This document shows, in pieces, positions 1 through 39,090 of a stretch of 64,000 nt of DNA. Made by a program: the position numbers and the translations under genes. The DNA comes from Amoebidium appalachense (taxonomy: Eukaryota > Ichthyosporea), in contig CAVNZM010000001.1 of NCBI GenBank assembly GCA_963693365.1, forward strand, positions 8,680,001 through 8,744,000. The letters run 5' to 3'. Each line of letters opens with the position of its first letter. Within the stretch, counting starts at the first letter, position 1. The notes below the pieces were generated by a model that saw only the letters and a list, made by a program, of their open reading frames with translations, made no database searches and was not told the origin of the DNA.

Positions 1-410
1 GGGGGGGCAGAAATGAATAAGGCAGGTGGGGGGGGGGGGGGGGGGGAAGGAGAGAAAGAGCGCGAGAGAGGACGAAGGTTCGGGGACGGGGAGGGGAAGA
101 GAGAGAGAGAAGCAGAGAGAGGGAGAGAGGAAAGAGAGATTGAGAGCAGGAAGTGAGAGTAAACGAGAGAGAAGAACTGGGGGGGGGGGGGGGGGGGGGG
201 GGGGGAGGAGAGAGACAGGTCAAAAACGGGGATTGATGGGAACACGGGTTATAATGGAGAATGTGGGCCTTTTATGTTTGATGATCATAATGGCTAAGAA
301 TAAATATGAAACAACAGCTTGCATTTACTTGCAAAATGTTTCTTGGTGGTGGTGGTGGGAGGAAGGGATGGGGGAGGGTTAGTGGTGGTAATGGTGGTAA
401 TGTGTGTGTG

Positions 411-456
<46 letters not shown>

Positions 457-463
457 CCCGGCC

Positions 464-509
<46 letters not shown>

Positions 510-581
510 ACCGGGTCTGCACACGAATGAGGGTGGTATATACGTCTTGCACGTCTACGGAGATGGTGTCTGATTGGTAGA
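1..581. repeat. G-rich and C-rich simple sequence, 3' flank of the Reeler gene
   Basis: Poly-G runs (about 30-50 and 180-205), GA-rich sequence, and a C tract of about 90 bases (417-509) interrupted near 453-468. No credible exon was found. The segment just right of the C tract (511-627) is open on the minus strand in one frame, but that frame does not match the phase of the preceding DOMON exon. I read this region as untranslated or intergenic. Confidence 0.5.
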
Positions 582-12922
<12,341 letters not shown>

Positions 12923-12952
12923 CTTGGTCGTGGGATTGCCGTGGAAGGGCAA

Positions 12953-14972
12953 TGGTGTGTGTGTGTGCGAGAGTGTGGAAGAAGGGGGAGGTGAGGGGAC
13001 AGAAGCAGCGGTACAACCTTACGCTAACGATAATTGCTGTCCCGTTTATCGTTCGTACTGCATTCTTTCCGTGTGTACAGCCGAAATAAAGACATCGCCT
13101 GCAATAGAGAGGTGTTCTTGCTGGCTGAACCTGGCGATTTGGGCGAAATGGATACTGAAAACACCACCGTGAAGTTTCTGGCAGTGCGTATTATTGTGGC
13201 TCCTGGTAAGGTGTAAACATGACCGATAAAAAAGCGTAAGCTCGGGCCTACACGAAACGCCGAGCAATATCTGGTTTCAGACTTGGGCTAGTAACTGTTG
13301 TTTATTCAAAGGATTGTTTGGCGTAGTGGTGGTTGAGGCAAGAAAAAAGAAAAGAATGTGCTATATGACCCTTGCCGAGCACTGCTTCGCTCAGTTATCT
13401 TTGGATTTTCTGAACCAGACACTCGCTCGGTGATTGTATGCACGGCTTGACGTCTGTGATCGCTGTGTGTGTGTGATCGCGAAGCACGAACACACTACAC
13501 TATTTTAAAGCCGAGGAACCAGACGTGGTTTTGGCGTAGAAGCAACCACGCTCGCGTCCTAAAAAACTATGAAAGGATCCTCAGGGTGAGACTGAAATCT
13601 GGCCTGAACAGCTACATGTATCCAAAAGGCCGTGTAAACAACTATGAAAGCCCTCTGCGATGATAATTCAAACGTCACCTATACGTACATCACACCGATA
13701 TATTCACGTGCGCGTTCATACGCCCTTTTCCTGCAAGTTGAAGCTAACTGCCACCTGCACGGGGTGTGGCACTGTCGACCTGCCACCGTGTGCCTCTCAG
13801 CTGAAGCTACAGCGAAGCCGGCTGACGTACTGACGGTATGTGCCGCTCACGTACAGTACGGACGCTCATGATCAGTGGCCGCAGTTGAAGGCGCCATTTT
13901 ATCGCCATGGAATGTTCTGTCTTCGGAAACTAACCTTTTTAAGAAGTTTGGAGGGTGTTGGAATGTGTTAACTTCCAATCAAAGCCCGCGACGAGATAGG
14001 CACCAGCATACCACGGCCTGGAGCCGCGAGCGGTTGCGGCCGCGGGCCGAAACAGCCATCCAAGAGGAAAAAGGGAAGAGAGGAAGGACTATCTTTTGAG
14101 CAGGCCTCAGCCTATTGTATGTGTGCATTGAGAGGACTAGCCGTGCACATGTGCAATAATATGCCAACAGTTTTTATTGCTGGAACATGGTGTGGCGCCA
14201 CGGCCATGGTAGTGCCAGTGGTGCATGCCCGAGACCCCCAGACTGTACATGTACACCCGGTCCCCCAACCACCCACCATTCGGAAGCCCCAGTTTGTGCT
14301 GCAGTGTCGTGGCTAGATGTAGTTATCCAACACACCGACCACTACTATCAGTGAAATCTTAATTTCCGATAAAACCCACACATCCCGTAACCGTAGACAG
14401 TTTCTTGAGAAAGTATTATAAAGACGGTTTTAGCTTTTGGCGTGTATCTTGTAAAGGCAAAAGTGGAGTTCGTGCGACTTTACGTTCTGTTTACTACCCC
14501 CACGAGCACACCGAAAATATCACTCCATACTCTACACCAGAAAGGTATAAATAACCAACCACACACACACACACACGTCACAGAACTTCCCTTGCAACAA
14601 GTATATCCAGCTATAAAGCCCAAAGAATCTAGTTTTCTTGAGGTGCTTGCAGTTTACGGGTCGTAGCTGCTTGCCATGCTGTCCATCCTAAAACTGGGGG
14701 TGGTGAGGTTGTCAGTAGTTGCACTTATTTGAAAAGGTTTTATACAACACACTTATCTCGAGTGCCATTGCCAGCACACACAAAGCTGTAGAAATACGTC
14801 GATACCCTAACCTGGCCCACAAACACAAAGGTGTTCCAGATACACAGTGAAAATCCACCCCCCCCCCCCCCCCCGACGTGAGGATGGTAAACTTGATGCA
14901 CAGTCATCACACCTCCGCATTCCTTGTAAATGTATACGTGTGTGCATGTGTGTATGTTTTAAGAGAGAGAGA

Positions 14973-15019
<47 letters not shown>

Positions 15020-15032
15020 GGTTGCACATACT
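12953..15032. other. Intergenic: upstream of the Reeler gene, downstream of the RanBP2-finger gene
   Basis: About 2.1 kb between two minus-strand genes, low in microsatellites compared with the introns. The open frames here (for example 13034-13216 and 13875-14099) have no recognisable domain and no convincing splice partners. The part next to 12952 should contain the promoter of the Reeler gene; no specific motif was identified. Confidence 0.5.
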
Positions 15033-15239
15033 CTAAGAGACGGGGGCTGCGCCGCCCTCCTCGGGCCTAGCGCTGCCGCACTGCTTGCACGTGGCCTGGC
15101 GGGCAAAGTTGTGGAACCCGCAGCTGGGCTTGGGGCAGGCCCAGTCACCGGGCTTCCACCCGCTCTGTGCACCCGCACCGGCACTGAAGGAGGCGGGGGT
15201 GCCGTAGCCGTAGGCAGAGGTCAGGCCGTACCTGGAGGA

Positions 15240-15270
<31 letters not shown>

Positions 15271-15368
15271 ATTAAATAACGTACACGGGAGGTGCACAGG
15301 ATACATTCTACGTCTGAAACATGCAATATTACAAATCTGAGTCGTCCCCTTCCAACAACCCCTACCTA

Positions 15369-15399
<31 letters not shown>

Positions 15400-15642
15400 A
15401 TTACTCCCCCTTACATCTCAAGCTAACAGCCCAACGATAGATGATGAGGATTACCCACAGCAAACCAAGCATGTGATAGGGGTATGTGCCCTGCAAACAA
15501 AAAGTAAAAAACAACGCATGAGGAGGGGTATACGACGTACGGCACTTAACACTTTCAACCGTGAAGGGCAGTACACACATTGGAAACGAACAAAAGGAAT
15601 CGAGGCCGGGGTTTTCTCTCTCTTTTTTTGTTTTAGGTGCCC

Positions 15643-15680
<38 letters not shown>

Positions 15681-18015
15681 TGAATGCGCCATAAACAACG
15701 AAGTACACAAGGACAATGGATAACACGAGGCAAAATGCAAACCATACATAAAGAGTATGCATAATAAGCAGAGCCCATCCTCAGGGGGGGCCCAAGTCAT
15801 CCACAGTACCCGAGTTTCGAACTATTCACCTCGTTAACGAAACCCAACTCAGATACTGTTTCACTTGAACATGGGGGGGGGGGGGGGGGGTACTTACTGA
15901 GCCTGGGCATACTGAGCCTGGGCAGCAGCATAGGGTGCACTGTGGAGAAATCAAAGTCAGTGCTACGAACAATTCACAGATACCGCCTCAGGCGCAAGAG
16001 AATCACAAACATACGAAACGCTAACACAACACCAGGTGGTAGGAAGTATCTCTGTTTGCATTCCTCGCCCCTTACAACCCCATATGCAGGTTGTTCAAAC
16101 AGAAATGAATCCCCCCAGAAAATTGGTTAACACCTCCCCCACCCCCCCAAAAGATGAATTAACTGTCCTTGCTTACAGTCTACACACCTCACGTAGCAGG
16201 ATGGTTCTTTCATCTCACGCCACCCCACAAGCCAAAAAGCAAACCAGCCCACCACCACACCCACATATAATATATCCACTCCTGGAGCTAATCCTACAAC
16301 TGAACAGCACTATGACCTGTACGGCCAAGTAGAGAATGGGACATACCCATATGCGGCAGATGCAGCATAGCCGGGGCCGTAGGCAAAGTTCTGGGGGGTG
16401 AACTGCTGGTCGGCATCGGCGGGCTTGGCCGCTTCACACTCGCGGCAGGTCTGGATAAAGAAAGAACCTTTGTTAGCCATGTTCTGCTCACGATTCTGCC
16501 CGGTACCTTCCCCCAAGAACAAAAAGGAACCACGTTTTCTACTTCACCACCACCACAAGTGCCTAGGTTGGTCTATAATATTCGTCCAACGAACAGACGA
16601 ACACGATTGACGCATACTCAACGGATCAATCCAAGCACCAAAATACCCCATGCACCAGTGCCTATAACCCGAAGAAAGAAAACCACTCCTATTCTGAAAC
16701 ATAACACCAAGCAGAAGTCAGTAATACACAAACACCCACCGAGCGGCTGGAGAAGTTGTGGGCGTTGCAAGCGTTGCACATCCAGTCACCAGGGCGGAAT
16801 GCTGGGGGAAGAGGGCCACGGGCAGGTGGGCCACCCATGGCTGGGGCCATGGGCATACCGGGCATGGGGCCCTGGGGCATGGCCTGGGGAGGAGCAGGCA
16901 CATTGCCGCTACCACAGCGCCGGCTGAAGAAAAAACATGCCATTTAGAATACGCGCCAAATAAAAGCCAGGAATTCGGGTACCCTCCCAAGACACAGTCA
17001 TGCTAGGATCGAGTGTGCGGTTCCGTTGAGCCTAACCTTAAGTTTTTTGAAAAAGAAAGAAAAAAACTAGCACAAATAAACCCAAAAAAAAAAAAAAAAG
17101 CCCGATGCTGGTCACTTAGTAGTGCATGCTCTATCAAACTCCCAAAACCCAACAGGAAATACCCCTACCAAAAAAAAACTCACCAGGTAGCGTTGCGGGC
17201 AAAGTTGTGGTTGGTGCAGGCAGGGCAGATCCAGTCACCAGCGCGGAAGTTGGGTGGGATAGCCACACCCTCGGCCGGCCTCATGGAACCACACTGTAAA
17301 CATCAAGAATAGTGAATACATAGTTTCGAGGGGTGTAGGGATGTTATAATTGAGGGATAGAAGGGGCACCATATTCGTCAGTTACATGAACCCAGGTGTG
17401 TGTCAGGTGCGCAAACCTGCAAGAACATGATGGTGTACTTGACAATAATAACCGACTAAAGAGGAGTGGCTTCTACGATGAAGGCACTACATACACGCTG
17501 TCGTAGCTGTTTGAGAAACTACCCCCCAAAAGGGCCACAAAAAAACCCTTACACAAAAAAAAACTTCAGACAACTGATGCAGCTTGTTAGCACATGCATC
17601 GAAAGAGCTCTATCAATGTCAGCCAATTATGTAGTGTGTGCTGCTAATGATTAGGAACCTGAAACGGCTAAGTATGTAACGTGCAAGACCTTGTTTCTAA
17701 CGCGCCGAACCCACTCATAGCAGCCCACTCTAAGCTTATACTCCGCAAAATTTTATAAAACCATGTGGGCTCAAAGGGTACTTCCACGATGCAGCACCAC
17801 AAACCCGGATAATATAATAAATTTTGGCTTGCGTGTATGCAACCGCACCGCACAATAACATTGTTCAAGCATCCATCTGTCTTCTTCTCGTTCTCAAATC
17901 CTGCTTGCTTGACACTTACTCTCCGGCAAGCCGTCTGGCGAGCGAAGTTATGGTTCTGGCAGTTGGGCGTGGGGCAGATCCAGTCGCCAGGGCGGAAGTC
18001 AGCGTTGCTAGCCAT
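15033..18015 (-). CDS. RanBP2-type zinc-finger protein, four fingers
   Basis: Predicted single-stranded RNA-binding protein of 244 residues. Exons: 18015-17920, 17293-17184, 16923-16740, 16450-16347, 15939-15898, 15231-15033; phases agree and total 735 coding bases. Four RanBP2-type fingers have the pattern G-D-W-x-C-x(2,4)-C-x3-N-F-x6-C-x2-C at residues about 8-36, 49-74, 112-137 and 204-233. Linkers are rich in Pro, Met, Gly, Ala, Tyr and Gln. The start ATG opens with [15 protein letters not shown] and the stop is TAG. Multi-finger proteins of this class (ZRANB2; plant proteins of the At3g15680 type) bind GGU-containing RNA; binding is inferred here from intact W, N and Cys positions. Donors are GTAAGT, GTGAGT, GTGGGT, GTATGT and GTAAGT. 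Introns fall at nearly the same place in fingers 1-3, just before the second Cys pair or within it, suggesting internal duplication. Confidence 0.93.
15679..15874 (-). mobile_element. tRNA-derived SINE-like element, near full length
   Basis: Read on the minus strand, it contains TATCTGAGTTGG (A-box-like), AGTTCGAAACT (B-box-like, containing GTTCGAAAC), the junction TGACTTGGGCCC, the body GGATGGGCTCTGCTTATTAT, and an end GCGCATTCAAA followed by a poly-C tail (15646-15678 on plus as G). It lies in the last intron of the RanBP2-finger gene, in sense orientation. Confidence 0.75.
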
Positions 18016-19819
18016 GTTTAAAAGTTGCTACTAGCTAAAAGCAAGAAAGTGAAAATGAAAAGCAAAACCCCCCAAAACACCCTTCCCGCTGTGCGTGTGT
18101 GTGTGTGTGCCTTCGTGCGTGTGTGTGTGGGCCGATTCGGCGCCTTTTTTTGCGAAGCACGTGTGACAGGCCAGCTGGCAAACAGCCAACTGACTCCGCA
18201 TACGCATGATTTGAAACGTGCAAATTGCTGCTTTAAAATTATTATGGTTTAAAGAGATATGAAAAAGCTGTTTATGTTGAGGCTGCAGCTAATCAGCACA
18301 TTGCATTATGATTGTGATGTGCCGTGTTGACATATCCATGCAATGATGCGACAGCAGCAAATTTGCGGGAAAAGCCAAAAACACACAAAAAGTTGTGTGC
18401 GTCCGTTGTGCCGTGTGTGTGCGTGTCACAGTGTAACTTAACTGGTACGGAATATAAAAGGAATGAGACCCTACAGAACGCAGGCCATGTTGCCGTGTAT
18501 CACCTCACTTCCTCCGTCCAATCATACCCTTGCTTCCTCTAGTCTCCCCCCCCCCCCCCCCCCCCCCCTCCCCCCTCCCCATACCCCTCCCGGTTGCCCG
18601 CCGCACTCCCACCTTGAATCCTACGCTAGCAAAGCGGTTAATTTATGTATACCTTCTAGATTGGGTTACAGTTGAAGCCAAAATGGGCACAGGCCAAGGT
18701 GTTTTGGACTGCTCCTCCGGGCAAATAATACAGATGTCTTGTTTGTCCACATGTACTTCGAGCTATCAAGGGGGCCACAAAACACACAACACAAACCACA
18801 ACCCTTGGCCCTAATAAATCTTGTGACAGCGCATTTCATCAAAACTGGAAAGTCAGCCAGCGTTTTTAGGGCGTGCAGAAAAGGAAAATCCTAGCCTTCC
18901 TAGAAGCGAGAAGAATAGAAAATTCCGAAGTACAAGGTGCATTATCCTTTGTGTAGGGTTGTTCCCTTGCCGAGAACTGCTATATGTATACAAAAAAGTC
19001 TTTTGAAAGAGATCTTTCGGAGACCACCTGTGCACAGAACTACCCCTGCCTCAAACTGGTGCTGGGCAAACAGCGCACCTGTGTTGCGGATGTTTCACAA
19101 CAGTCAATATGACTGTACGTTAGTGCCCTCCGGTGACTTACGAGGTTACGTACACAACCGTGCCTGCTCCAGCACCCTCGATCATTTAGCTCGATCATTT
19201 GGGGTTAGACACGCAGCAAACAGGTATCCGTCTTATTCCCTGAGGATAAGTGTGCGTACACTCTGTGATGCAGTGGAACATCAGCTACGGATCCGGACCT
19301 TGCTCCGGGGTTTGTCATATTGCATTGCCTGAGTTTCTTTACGTTCTCCTACGGCCCTAGGCAACAAATATGGGCAAATGACGGATAAACATGTTGGAAT
19401 TATCGCCAAAAAAGAAACAGGCCGAGGCACTGAGCTTGAGGAATGATAGGCTCATTGTGTTGACGTCATTGAGCCACCTTTGATAGGGCAATAATGTCAT
19501 TGTAGGCGTTGAGAAGGCTACCTGCTTTAGACTCACAGCGAAGCCCTGAGCACTCGAAACTTTTCAGCGGCTCATTATGTCTTGTACTTGTCTTGTGTGT
19601 ATGTTGAAGGACTCTGAACTTGAAGCGTATAATTATAGGTCTTAGTTGCTATAACTTTTTGTCATAAAACCTTTCACCAAGTTATCTAGTTGTCACTTTA
19701 GACCACTGCTGCTGTCACATCTGGGGCTTTTTCAGTTTGTGCATCGCGAGGACTGTTTGTTCCTCGGAAACTGACAGCCATCCTCGTCCCACAATGCGTC
19801 CGGTAACTAATTACAACTG
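18016..19819. other. Intergenic, upstream of the RanBP2-finger gene
   Basis: About 1.8 kb between the ATG at 18015 and the stop of the next minus-strand gene at 19820. It contains a short poly-C tract (18546-18575). Plus-strand open frames at 18530-18814 and 18937-19332 have no domain or splice support. No gene called. Confidence 0.5.
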
Positions 19820-20622
19820 TTAGTTTTTGTTCTCGAAAGCCTTGAAGGAAAGAAGGACATATGTAATATAAGAAGGACGTACGTAATACATCGAAACCTT
19901 TTGCTCAGAACCCCAGCAACAGGGCACTGAAGGCATGGCCAGTATGATAACCCCCCCCTCCCCCCCCCTCCTCCCCCTTCGCCCCCTCTTACACACAAGC
20001 CCACACACCCAAGAGCATGCACACAAGAAAACACACAACGCGCGCACACACGCACACACACACACACACTTATGCTCTCACTTTCTTACCGTTCTCTTCT
20101 TCCGAAGTTGGAAGGTGAGGGTCTGTCCAATTCTGCGTTTCTGGGGTTGATAGAGTAGGATATGAAAAGCTGCTTTGGTGGGCGTCGTTTCTAATCTTTA
20201 TGTAGCCCCTATTATAAGAAAAACAGAAAAAAAAGATTGAGGTGTAAAGCAAAACACAAGCGCTTTTTCTATCATGGTTCACGTCTTGAATCAACAGTAA
20301 ATCTTATTTCTTTTTGTGCCTGGGTGTACATCTACATTCATCACCGTGTGCTATTAGATCTCAGGGGCTCTCCGAGGTGCGCTTTAATGTCCCTCGCTGG
20401 TCGTATGCCAATTGTCATACTACTGGCTGCCATCAACGGCTTTTGAAAGATCCCCTGCATGCACACATATTTTTCCTTCGTGATTGATAGGAGCTGCTTG
20501 TGCGCTACCCATACTGGCGGAATTTTTTGAAGGTTATATGCGCCTGGTGGATCACATCACATACCCTGACCCTCGACAAGTTTTGAAATGTTTGGTATAC
20601 GCTTAGTAAAGCCAAATTGCAT
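19820..20622 (-). CDS. Unrecognised 142-residue protein (5 exons)
   Basis: I do not recognise this protein. Exons: 20622-20565, 20543-20509, 20454-20345, 20208-20090, 19926-19820. Phases (1, 0, 2, 1) match at every junction and the total is 429 bases. Donors are GTATGT, GTAGCG, GTGATG and GTAAGA; acceptors are CACCAG, ATGCAG, AATAG and TTCAG. The start is MQFGFTKRIPNISKLVEGQ; the middle contains IPPVWGIFQKPLMAASSMT; the end is AFENKN. The N-terminal third is basic with hydrophobic patches, the rest is polar, and there is no clear transmembrane helix. A small mitochondrial or organelle-targeted protein is possible but only a guess. Introns are unusually short here (21-181 bases). The gene is divergent from the DysF-domain gene, about 500 bases away. 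Confidence 0.6.
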
Positions 20623-21122
20623 TTTTTTTTTTTTTTTTTTTACCTGCGTGGATGGGCCTCTAGGGGAGGAGGTTTTCAAGTAGGGGTGATTCAAGTTTCA
20701 GTGGCCAAAGACCATACATCCCATCTCTGGATATGACGTGAAGTATGCCAAAACTCTAAGTTCCTTTTTTAAACATCCCTTCGCCAGCCCTTCCCCCTCT
20801 CCAAACCACCAACACCACCACCTCTATTCTCGCCCACCGAAGCCTTGCCCTTTCTTTCCGATCCTTGCACATACATCTCAACCCCCCCCCCCCCCCCCTC
20901 CCTCCCACCCTTACTAAGGATGAACTCTGCTTATGATGCGCATTCCTGGCGTCTGATTTTCACTCTGCATGGTACTGCCCGCTTTGAAGGTGTCCTTCGT
21001 ACTCTATAACCTACTTTCTAACCGACCCCTTCCCCCCCCCCCCCCCCCCCCCCCCCCTCCCCCCCCCCCCCCCCCCGGCTCTCCCCCCCTCCCCCACCTC
21101 CTTCCCACCCTTCCCATTCGTC
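20623..21122. promoter_or_regulatory. Shared upstream region of two divergent genes
   Basis: A 500-base interval between the ATG at 20622 (minus) and the first DysF-gene exon (plus). It begins with a T18 run next to the minus-strand ATG and carries two poly-C tracts (20881-20898 and 21031-21076). It also holds a fragment of the dispersed SINE-like repeat (about 20917-20950, plus). The promoter role is inferred from position only. Confidence 0.4.
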
Positions 21123-35423
<14,301 letters not shown>

Positions 35424-35775
35424 TTTTTTTTTCCTTCCTCACCCTCTGTGTTCCCTTTGCCGGTTTTTCTTTTCTTTCTTTCTTTCTTTTTTTTTTTTTT
35501 TTTTTTCCGGGGGTTTTTTTTCCGGGGGTTTTTTTTTAATGAGAACTACACGGTGTGTGTGCTGGTGGTGGGGTTGGGTGTGTGGTGGTTGCTGTGTTTG
35601 TGGATGCAGGTTGCTATGTTAAGAAGGATGAATGGAATGGTGGGTGCCGTGGACTCGCTGTGAGACCCCTTGGGTTGTTTTTTTTGAGTGGTTTTTGGTG
35701 TTTTTTCTTTTTTGCCTCTCTTTTCTGTGCGTTGGTGAGATGTTTGAATGTAGATTAATGTCTCTTTTCGTTTCG

Positions 35776-35826
<51 letters not shown>

Positions 35827-36767
35827 GAAACAAAAAAAGAAAATGTGTGTGGTGGTGATGGCGTTGAGTGTTATTTTTCTCGCATTAGTTTGGTTAAAAC
35901 GTTTGGCTGTGTCGCGTTTCCCCATTCTTTTCTCTTTGCTCTTTCTTTTTCTTTTCTTTTTTTTTTTTTTTTTTTTTTTTGTTTTTTTTTGGGTCCCCTC
36001 TCTCCCTCGGCATTTTCCTTTTTTTAACCTGATGAAATTTTGAGCCGGAAGGTTTTCTTTTTGACAAATTCGGAGGAATGAGGTGACAGTGTGTTCGGTC
36101 ATATGTTTGTGTGTGGATGAGGGGTTGTCGATTTTCGTTGGGCGGATTTACTAATAGAATAAGGATGTCGGAGACGGTAAATCTTTTCAGACTTGTTTTC
36201 ATAGATTTACAAAGGAGAGAGCACGTAACAGGAAGGTGAGAGTTGGAGTGGTTAAAAGTAGAATGAGCCATGAAGATTTTGGGTGCTAAGGTTTGATAGG
36301 CTCGACGCATTTGTGTTAGCCATATTTGGGGCGGTGTTTTCGAAAATGATCTTCTGTTAGAGCACTCCTGATTTAGTAGTAGCCCTTGCATTGATACTAT
36401 AGCTGTCCCAGCATCGATATCAGTACGGCTGTTGGGTTGTTGATGGTGGTAGCTATATGTGCAAGCCAGAATCATTGATGTGTTTACTGTGATGACTTTC
36501 AGTTAAATCATGTACGTACTAAATAGGCAAGTATGATAGGATCCATTTTAGATGGACCGTGAAGTGTACATAAGTTTATAAATTGCACGGCTGTAATGAA
36601 ATATCAATTCGAATGCGGTGTTGCCACCAAAAGCAGCAGCAACAACAACGTTAACAACAACAACAACAACAACAACAACCCCCTCTCCGGATCCCCCCAT
36701 CTCTCTCTCTAAAAAAAAGAAAAAAAAAAGAAAAAAAACGTTCCACACACACGTGCATACACACTGT

Positions 36768-36805
<38 letters not shown>

Positions 36806-38181
36806 TACACATGGCATTGCGCGTGCGCGCAAAGAAAAAAAAAAACACACTTGCCTGCACACACACACACACATCACACTGACCCCTAGGCCTACCGCTA
36901 ATCATTTCAAGGCCCTCTGCTTAACCACCATCAGCGCACACACATGCACACAGTCATGCACACATGCATTCACGTGCTGTCAGACTGCATCATGTCACTG
37001 TCGGACCTGGACATTCTTACTCATAGTTATATGGAGCACCCACTGTACGTAATGCATGCATAACTCTAGTTTCGGTATACTGTACTACTAATATTAGGTA
37101 ACCGGCACTGTGCACGTGATGCATGTACACATGCGACCTTACACCGCGGCCGAGGTACACACAAACTTTGGAGTCTTGATTGTGTACACGTTAGTTCAGC
37201 GTCTTGTCTGTCCAGGCCGGAGCTATAATATTGTAGATGTGTGAAAATGTGCGAATGAGGGCTTGACAAGGCGGACGGCCACCTCTTTGTATCATTTCAA
37301 TAGTCAATAGACATTTTTATTACTTTCTCGCTGGCATTGTACATCACTTGTCGTTAACTATGTTGTAATGGAATCGGGTGCACATCCGACTCTTGCATTC
37401 AGTGTACGGAAACACTAGTGGTTATGATGGTGCTCGTGTAATCGACGGAATCACCGTGCATGGAATATCATGGGGACTATAGGGTTTACTACCCCCTGTC
37501 TATTATATGGGTGGTGCATGATATTAATTGCAGATCTGAGATTGACCATCGAGTGAGCCAAGGGTCTGATGTGGATCTGTACCACTGAGTCATTCGAGCA
37601 TTGCATTTATCCAGAAGATAGGCTGATGTATGTCCCCTTTTAATACCTTGTGTGTGTGTGCGTGCGCCGTGATGGGCGGGGGTAGGGAGTCGCAATGGAA
37701 GACCCTTTGGGTCCGTGCTGTAAACGTACGAGACAACGTGGCGTTCCAACATTTTGCGACCACGTACTGTTTATTTACTGAATTATCGTCACAAATCCCA
37801 TACCTTCACTTCCACATCTGACCATAACATGTCAGATTCAGGCTCACAGGGAACCAACCACATGAATCAAATCTCACAAGCCGGTGGCCACAAACACAAT
37901 TTGAGGAAAACAAAGAGGTAAACAATCGTCTCGCACTCCAAGCATACATGATCAAGAGCGAATAAATATGAATATACAAGTATATAGCATTTTGACACCG
38001 AGGTCAACCCACCACGTGTTCTCACACACCAGAAAGAAACAGACCTACCAATCCAATCATAGAATCCTAACTACACAGTCGTCTTATTTAACTAAATCCC
38101 GGTCAGACTACCCCACACAAGCTTCTTCCCATGTATTTCAAAGGTTTGCACAAAATAGCAACCGACTGAGATAGCATGCAA
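35424..38181. other. Intergenic between convergent DysF and Raver-like genes
   Basis: Holds the 3' flank of the DysF gene, including a second copy of its terminal coding segment (35547-35663). It also holds several T-rich runs (35486-35506, 35800-35811, 35958-35982), a GTT/AAC repeat near 36640-36680 and ordinary unique sequence. No further gene was supported. Confidence 0.5.
35547..35663 (+). pseudogene. Duplicate of the DysF gene's terminal anchor-coding segment
   Basis: 117 bases that repeat 35307-35423 with about a dozen changes, offset by 240 bases. The copy is still open, still encodes a hydrophobic helix (YTVCVLVVGLGVWWLLCLWM) and still ends in TGA. It lies after the real stop codon, so it is either a dead duplicate or an alternative last exon. 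A T-rich stretch ending in AATGAG precedes it and could act as an acceptor, but no matching donor was found. Confidence 0.6.
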
Positions 38182-38276
38182 TCAGTAGCGAGGGCGTTTG
38201 TTAGGGTCGTTGTCGCCAAAGCCGGAGGCATCTCTCTTGTAGCCCTGCATAATTCATGTGTGAGCAAAACGAACAG

Positions 38277-38315
<39 letters not shown>

Positions 38316-39038
38316 ACGGGCCTTGCCAAAACCACAAGCAGCAACCAAACAAAGAGCAAGCCCCCCTTCTCCCCCGCCCAAACACACACACACACCCACA
38401 CCCACCCACCCACCCACACACACACACACACCCTTTCCCCCCTCCCCCCTCCCTCTCTTACCTGCTGGTCGTAGGAGCCATACGCCTGCGCCTGCTGCCC
38501 ATAACTATACGCCGCCTGTGCCGCGGGATTCGCACCCGCCGCACCCACCGCTGCAGCCGCCGCAGGTGCACCCCCAGCAGCACCCGGTGCAGCCCCGCTC
38601 TGCTGCTGCTGATATGCCGCCAGCTGGGCATAGTATGCGGCCCATGCGGCCGCGGCATCTTGTGTCTGCCCCGCTGCACCTGCGGCCGGATTGGTGGCGG
38701 CGGGAGGGGCGGCGGCGGCGGCTGGGGTTGGAGTTGGGGCCGCGGCCGCGGCGGCCTGTAAAAGTGAGAGTGTGAGTGTGTGTGTGGTGGGTGTTGGGGT
38801 TGTTTGTGTATATATATATAGCGAGAGAGAGAGAGAGAGAGAAGAGTGTGTGGGTGTGTGGGTGGGTGGGTGGGTGGATGTTAGGGTTGTGTATATTGGA
38901 GGGAGATGGGGGGGGGGGGGGGGGGGGTGATGAGGGGGCATGTGGATGGAATATGTGGGGTAGTTGGAAAGGGGAATGATGGACACAGAGGCCGGCAGAT
39001 AGCAAAGAACACGAGAAACACAGAGTAAACATGCGCGT

Positions 39039-39090
<52 letters not shown>

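Noticed and set aside
18937-19332. Plus-strand ORF of 131 codons
   Set aside because: No domain, no flanking splice sites that extend it, and composition unlike the neighbouring exons.
20917-20990. Possible first exon of the DysF gene (open frame ending before GTGTCC)
   Set aside because: Its left part matches the body of the dispersed SINE-like element, so the apparent coding sequence is better explained as repeat.
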